This document shows positions 25,152-27,663 of a stretch of 27,663 nucleotides of DNA, in pieces; positions within the stretch are counted from its first letter, which is position 1, and each line of letters begins with the position of its first letter. A program made the position numbers and the translations under genes. This stretch comes from Pleurobrachia bachei (taxonomy: Eukaryota; Ctenophora; Tentaculata; Cydippida; Pleurobrachiidae), in the NCBI GenBank assembly GCA_000695325.1, contig AVPN01001152.1, positions 1 to 27,663 of the forward strand, given 5' to 3'. Under the pieces are notes generated by a model. That model did not search any database. It was not told where the DNA came from and saw only the letters and a program-made list of their open reading frames with translations.

Positions 25152-26240
25152 TCAGTTCATTTCCTCCGTTTGTGAATCGTAGTGGCTTTCCGAGTTCATT
25201 CCACTTCTCTCATTTCTAGCAATCCTCCCAGGTTCCGCGTCAACATTCTCAACCAAACTGTCCCGCTCACAACTCCTACAATCAACAAAACACTCCTTCA
25301 GACTCTCCCACACCCGAGAGGGGAGGAACAACTTTCTATTCTCGGCCGTCATGGTCAGAAAGTAGACGGCAGCATTAATGAAACCCCATAGAGGGTACAC
25401 CATGGAGTGGAGAAGAAATAGCCAGAAAATGGGCTCATCCGGAGCCAGCCAGTTTTGTATTCTGTTGGTAGTGACGGGGATGGCCAGGACGAAGTTTACC
25501 AAGGGGTACTTCATCAGAGGGAACACGTACTTTCTCCTAACTCGGGCATTCTCTCTCGTCTGAGAGGATGCGGGCACAGATTTGAAGAGGCGATACAGGA
25601 GCATGGAGAAGAGGATGATCTCAACGAGAATAGCAGAGAGCATCCAGAAATAAAAACACCCGAATCTCATCTCATTATCAGCGGATGTCTCACCCTTTAT
25701 CCAGCACCACACCCCCGCAGGTCCATAGCTGTTTGTGACCCAGGGAAAGGAAGATAGGGCCACACAGGTTGTGATGGTGATAGAGATGTACCCTAACTCC
25801 AGATACCGCGGTGATTTGTTGAACTTTTCGAACACCAGCAGGTTGATCACCAGACACAACATGGTGAGGCGCTGTCCAAGTATCCCTAAATTCATGAACA
25901 TGCCAACTATCTTGCAGCCCATTTCTTCGTAACAGATTCTGTTATAGAGAGTTACACAGGAGACCAGGAGGGAGGGGAGGAGAAGGTAGAGCATCATTCT
26001 ATCAGCTGTTAGACGGTATCTCCTGTTGATAAGGATGATAAACCCTACAATAACAGATCCAACTGCAGATAGGATGGCACACGTGTTCCTGGCATACATG
26101 ATGGCCCAACATCTCCAATCATCAGAATCAGAGGGGTGGAGGTAGTCGGAACAGTTTCTCAGCCACGTCTGATTACTAGCCGGGGTTAACGGAGCCGGGG
26201 GAAACAATTCGTCCAACAAGTACTCGACTGACACTACCAT
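25152..26240 (-). CDS. cAMP-receptor-like seven-transmembrane GPCR (copy 2)
   Basis: Single exon, 362 residues from ATG 26240. The frame is open for 68 more codons upstream, but that part is non-coding leader: it includes a GTGTGT run and lies beyond a TAG acceptor one base before this ATG. It has seven membrane segments, two N-terminal glycosylation sites (NQT at 23, NCS at 29), paired cysteines 109 and 179, and the family motifs GVWCWIKGET, TTNRIQNW and YPLWGFINAAVYF. It is clearly paralogous to copy 1 but diverged in the N-terminus and in the tail, which carries a cysteine cluster (CFVDCRSC) that may be palmitoylated. Expected at the plasma membrane coupling to G proteins; ligand unknown. 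Confidence 0.9.
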   Translation of the reverse strand: MVVSVEYLLDELFPPAPLTPASNQTWLRNCSDYLHPSDSDDWRCWAIMYARNTCAILSAVGSVIVGFIILINRRYRLTADRMMLYLLLPSLLVSCVTLYNRICYEEMGCKIVGMFMNLGILGQRLTMLCLVINLLVFEKFNKSPRYLELGYISITITTCVALSSFPWVTNSYGPAGVWCWIKGETSADNEMRFGCFYFWMLSAILVEIILFSMLLYRLFKSVPASSQTRENARVRRKYVFPLMKYPLVNFVLAIPVTTNRIQNWLAPDEPIFWLFLLHSMVYPLWGFINAAVYFLTMTAENRKLFLPSRVWESLKECFVDCRSCERDSLVENVDAEPGRIARNERSGMNSESHYDSQTEEMN

Positions 26241-26241
26241 C

Positions 26242-26243
26242 CT
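26242..26243 (-). other. TAG splice acceptor before GPCR copy 2
   Basis: TTCCCTGTATAG ends one base before ATG 26240. A polyadenylation signal, ATTAAA (26337-26342), lies about 95 bases upstream, an arrangement typical of operon junctions. Confidence 0.6.
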
Positions 26244-26336
26244 ATACAGGGAACATTGGGTGAGTTGTTCATGGGAGCGATCAATAAAAAGGGGGTATAA
26301 AATGAAATTTAAAAGTCGAAAGATATTAACATGCGA

Positions 26337-26342
26337 TTTAAT
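26337..26342 (-). terminator. Candidate polyadenylation signal ATTAAA of TMEM167B
   Basis: TTTAAT on + reads ATTAAA on the minus strand, about 137 bases after the TMEM167B stop and about 95 bases before the GPCR copy 2 acceptor. Confidence 0.5.
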
Positions 26343-26478
26343 ACAGATTGCAAATAAACACACACAGTTCAACTCTACCCCAACTGAATACACATGCACA
26401 ACAAATGTGTTATTGTTTTTCTTGCAGCTCCCACACACACACACACGGTATGATCTCTCCCCGTCAGTAAGGCATGCT

Positions 26479-27019
26479 TCATCTGAGGACCAGTAGATAG
26501 ACTGCCATGGTTACACACGCTGTAGAAACTGCCCAGTGTAATCGGGTCCCTATTATCGATGCTGCGGAAACATTGTTATTGGAATAGGAAGTGAGGGAGA
26601 ATAATAGCAGTACTGAATATATCATTTGAGTCAATCAAACTCATAGAATTGTAAGACAACATAATATGAGGAATCTGGATTGTACGACTTGTGAGAGACC
26701 ACTATTGAATATGTTTAGTGAGTAAGCAGATGATGTACCTTTGTATAAAGCCCCGAATATTCCATTCTTTTCAGAGAGTAGAAACTGACGCAACTTAGGT
26801 ACATTCCTGATGTAGGCACATGTACAGATAGACAGTAGAACAAAGATTAGTACACCGTCAAACGAATAAACTGGGGAGAAGGTTAATGTTAATGGCTATA
26901 GAAATAAAGTAAGGTAGGAATGGACGTGATATAATACTGATAACTCAGGTATACTACGTCACAACATATTTTGTTATGTTATGACGCATTTCTCTGTGTA
27001 TCAACTTACCATTTACCAT
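26479..27019 (-). CDS. TMEM167B: Kish-B (TMEM167B), small Golgi membrane protein, 3 exons
   Basis: Exons are 27019-27010 (10 coding bases), 26870-26739 and 26561-26479. Phases agree and give 74 residues, the same length as human Kish-B. The start reads MVNVYSFDG (human MTNVYSLDG), followed by [20 protein letters not shown] and [20 protein letters not shown], matching the two membrane segments and the CTCAY signature. The B rather than A paralogue is indicated by the LLSEK and GTRLH segments. Kish proteins act in the early secretory pathway and Golgi. The gene starts 97 bp after the TRMO stop on the same strand. A TAG acceptor lies 30 bases before the ATG. The exons are too short to stand out as open frames. 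Confidence 0.95.
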
Positions 27020-27049
27020 CACTGAGACTTAAACTTTCATCAGCCTTTG

Positions 27050-27051
27050 CT
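27050..27051 (-). other. TAG splice acceptor before the TMEM167B start
   Basis: CAGTATTTTCTTAG ends 30 bases before ATG 27019 and lies about 40 bases after TRMO's AATAAA. With TRMO coding sequence directly upstream, it is the strongest candidate for a trans-splice site in the window. Confidence 0.6.
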
Positions 27052-27088
27052 AAGAAAATACTGAATAATTAAAAATTAGTCGACAATG

Positions 27089-27094
27089 TTTATT
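27089..27094 (-). terminator. Polyadenylation signal AATAAA of TRMO
   Basis: TTTATT on + reads AATAAA on the minus strand, 22 bases after the TRMO stop. Cleavage would fall just before the TMEM167B leader acceptor. Confidence 0.7.
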
Positions 27095-27115
27095 GAACTA
27101 AAAAGTTTAACATAA

Positions 27116-27663
27116 TTAATTATTCGCTTTTAACAAACCCCTCACAAAATCTGTCTGTTGGACATCTACAACAGTAGCCGAGTCATCCAATGATACCCTC
27201 ACACGCACATCAACAGCGTCTATTGGGAAACTAAACTCAACCTCTCCCTGCTTCTTGCGGTATATTGACCGAGGATCGCCTGCCAATACATCCCTGATAC
27301 ACTGTTCCAATTCCTCGGGCGAGTGGAGAAACCTCCGTGGAGCATTCTCAATCTGAAGTCTAGCATCGGGTGTGATTGAGACTTGGAGAGGGGGAGTCGG
27401 TGGGTTAGTAATCCATTCTGCACACCGTGATTCCTCCATTGGTTTGTCACAGTACTCGATGTAAGGCTTTATATCGATTATCGGGGTACCGTCTATTAGA
27501 TCAGCTCCAGATACAAATAAAGTCCCATTCTCTACCCTATCCACACGAACCAAACTCATTCCAATATTGTTTGGTCTGTGAGGTGACCGAGATGCAAACA
27601 CGCCCACTTTAGTTCCATTCAATCGAGGAGGGCAAACCTTGGCCTTTTCCTTGCTCTCACTAT
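27116..27663 (-). CDS. TRMO: TRMO (TsaA-like) tRNA m6t6A37 methyltransferase, C-terminal part
   Basis: The frame is open from the right edge of the window to TAA at 27116-27118, about 181 residues; the 5' end lies outside. The TsaA-domain signature is intact (PPRLNGTKVGVFASRSPHRP followed by NNIG), then GTPIIDIKPYI. The C-terminal region carries DPRSIYRKKQGE, conserved from bacterial TrmO to animals. The enzyme uses S-adenosylmethionine to N6-methylate t6A37 of certain ANN-decoding tRNAs. Human TRMO has a long insertion between these two blocks; here they are separated by only about 60 residues, as in bacterial TrmO. The gene precedes TMEM167B by 97 bp. I see no intron in the visible part. 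Confidence 0.93.
   Translation of the reverse strand, partial: SESKEKAKVCPPRLNGTKVGVFASRSPHRPNNIGMSLVRVDRVENGTLFVSGADLIDGTPIIDIKPYIEYCDKPMEESRCAEWITNPPTPPLQVSITPDARLQIENAPRRFLHSPEELEQCIRDVLAGDPRSIYRKKQGEVEFSFPIDAVDVRVRVSLDDSATVVDVQQTDFVRGLLKANN

Noticed and set aside
26241-26444. 68-residue upstream extension of GPCR copy 2
   Set aside because: The extension covers a GTGTGT run and a polyadenylation signal, lies before a TAG acceptor, and has no receptor-like sequence; family members start near the chosen ATG.

Overview
The window is nuclear DNA from an animal. Genes are split by spliceosomal GT-AG introns, mostly about 100-300 bp. Proteins are recognisably metazoan: an FKBP8-like immunophilin, TBL3/UTP13, Kish-B (TMEM167B), TRMO and two cAMP-receptor-like GPCRs. 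Long CT/GA microsatellites are present and there are no bacterial signals. The slime-mould-type cAMP-receptor GPCRs, the compact layout and hints of spliced-leader trans-splicing suggest an early-branching or trans-splicing invertebrate such as a ctenophore, hydrozoan or glass sponge. The species cannot be fixed from the sequence.

Layout. Positions 1-1451 are pyrimidine-rich, with a (CT)n tract and no supported gene. The + strand at 1452-13259 carries one giant coiled-coil (golgin-like) gene of 7 exons. One of these is a 9.7-kb exon broken by a single extra base near 3699-3701. The gene ends with an AATAAA at 13438. It converges on a long run of minus-strand genes. Read in transcription order from the right edge these are: TRMO (5' end cut off), TMEM167B (3 exons, one contributing only 10 coding bases), two tandem cAMP-receptor-like GPCRs, a small acidic protein with a repeated TVxDPExATE motif, TBL3, and an FKBP8-like gene of 8 coding exons. 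The large 2.2-kb intron of the FKBP8-like gene holds a complete two-exon gene for a small secreted cysteine-containing protein, and an orphan first exon of alanine aminotransferase on the opposite strand.

The most striking pattern is at the gene starts. Eight coding starts have a pyrimidine tract ending in TAG 1-30 bases before the ATG. All 16 internal (cis) acceptors I could phase end in CAG. Together with seven consecutive same-strand genes, some only 97-240 bp apart, this suggests polycistronic transcription resolved by spliced-leader trans-splicing, with a UAG acceptor used for the leader. That reading is inference; the sequence motifs, phases and spacings are seen directly.

The genes do not form one pathway. 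TMEM167B and the giant coiled-coil protein point to the Golgi or secretory route, TBL3 to nucleolar 18S rRNA processing, TRMO to tRNA modification, FKBP8 to mitochondria/ER tail-anchored chaperone work and mitophagy, and the GPCRs to signalling at the cell surface. Housekeeping mixtures of this kind are common in eukaryotic operons.
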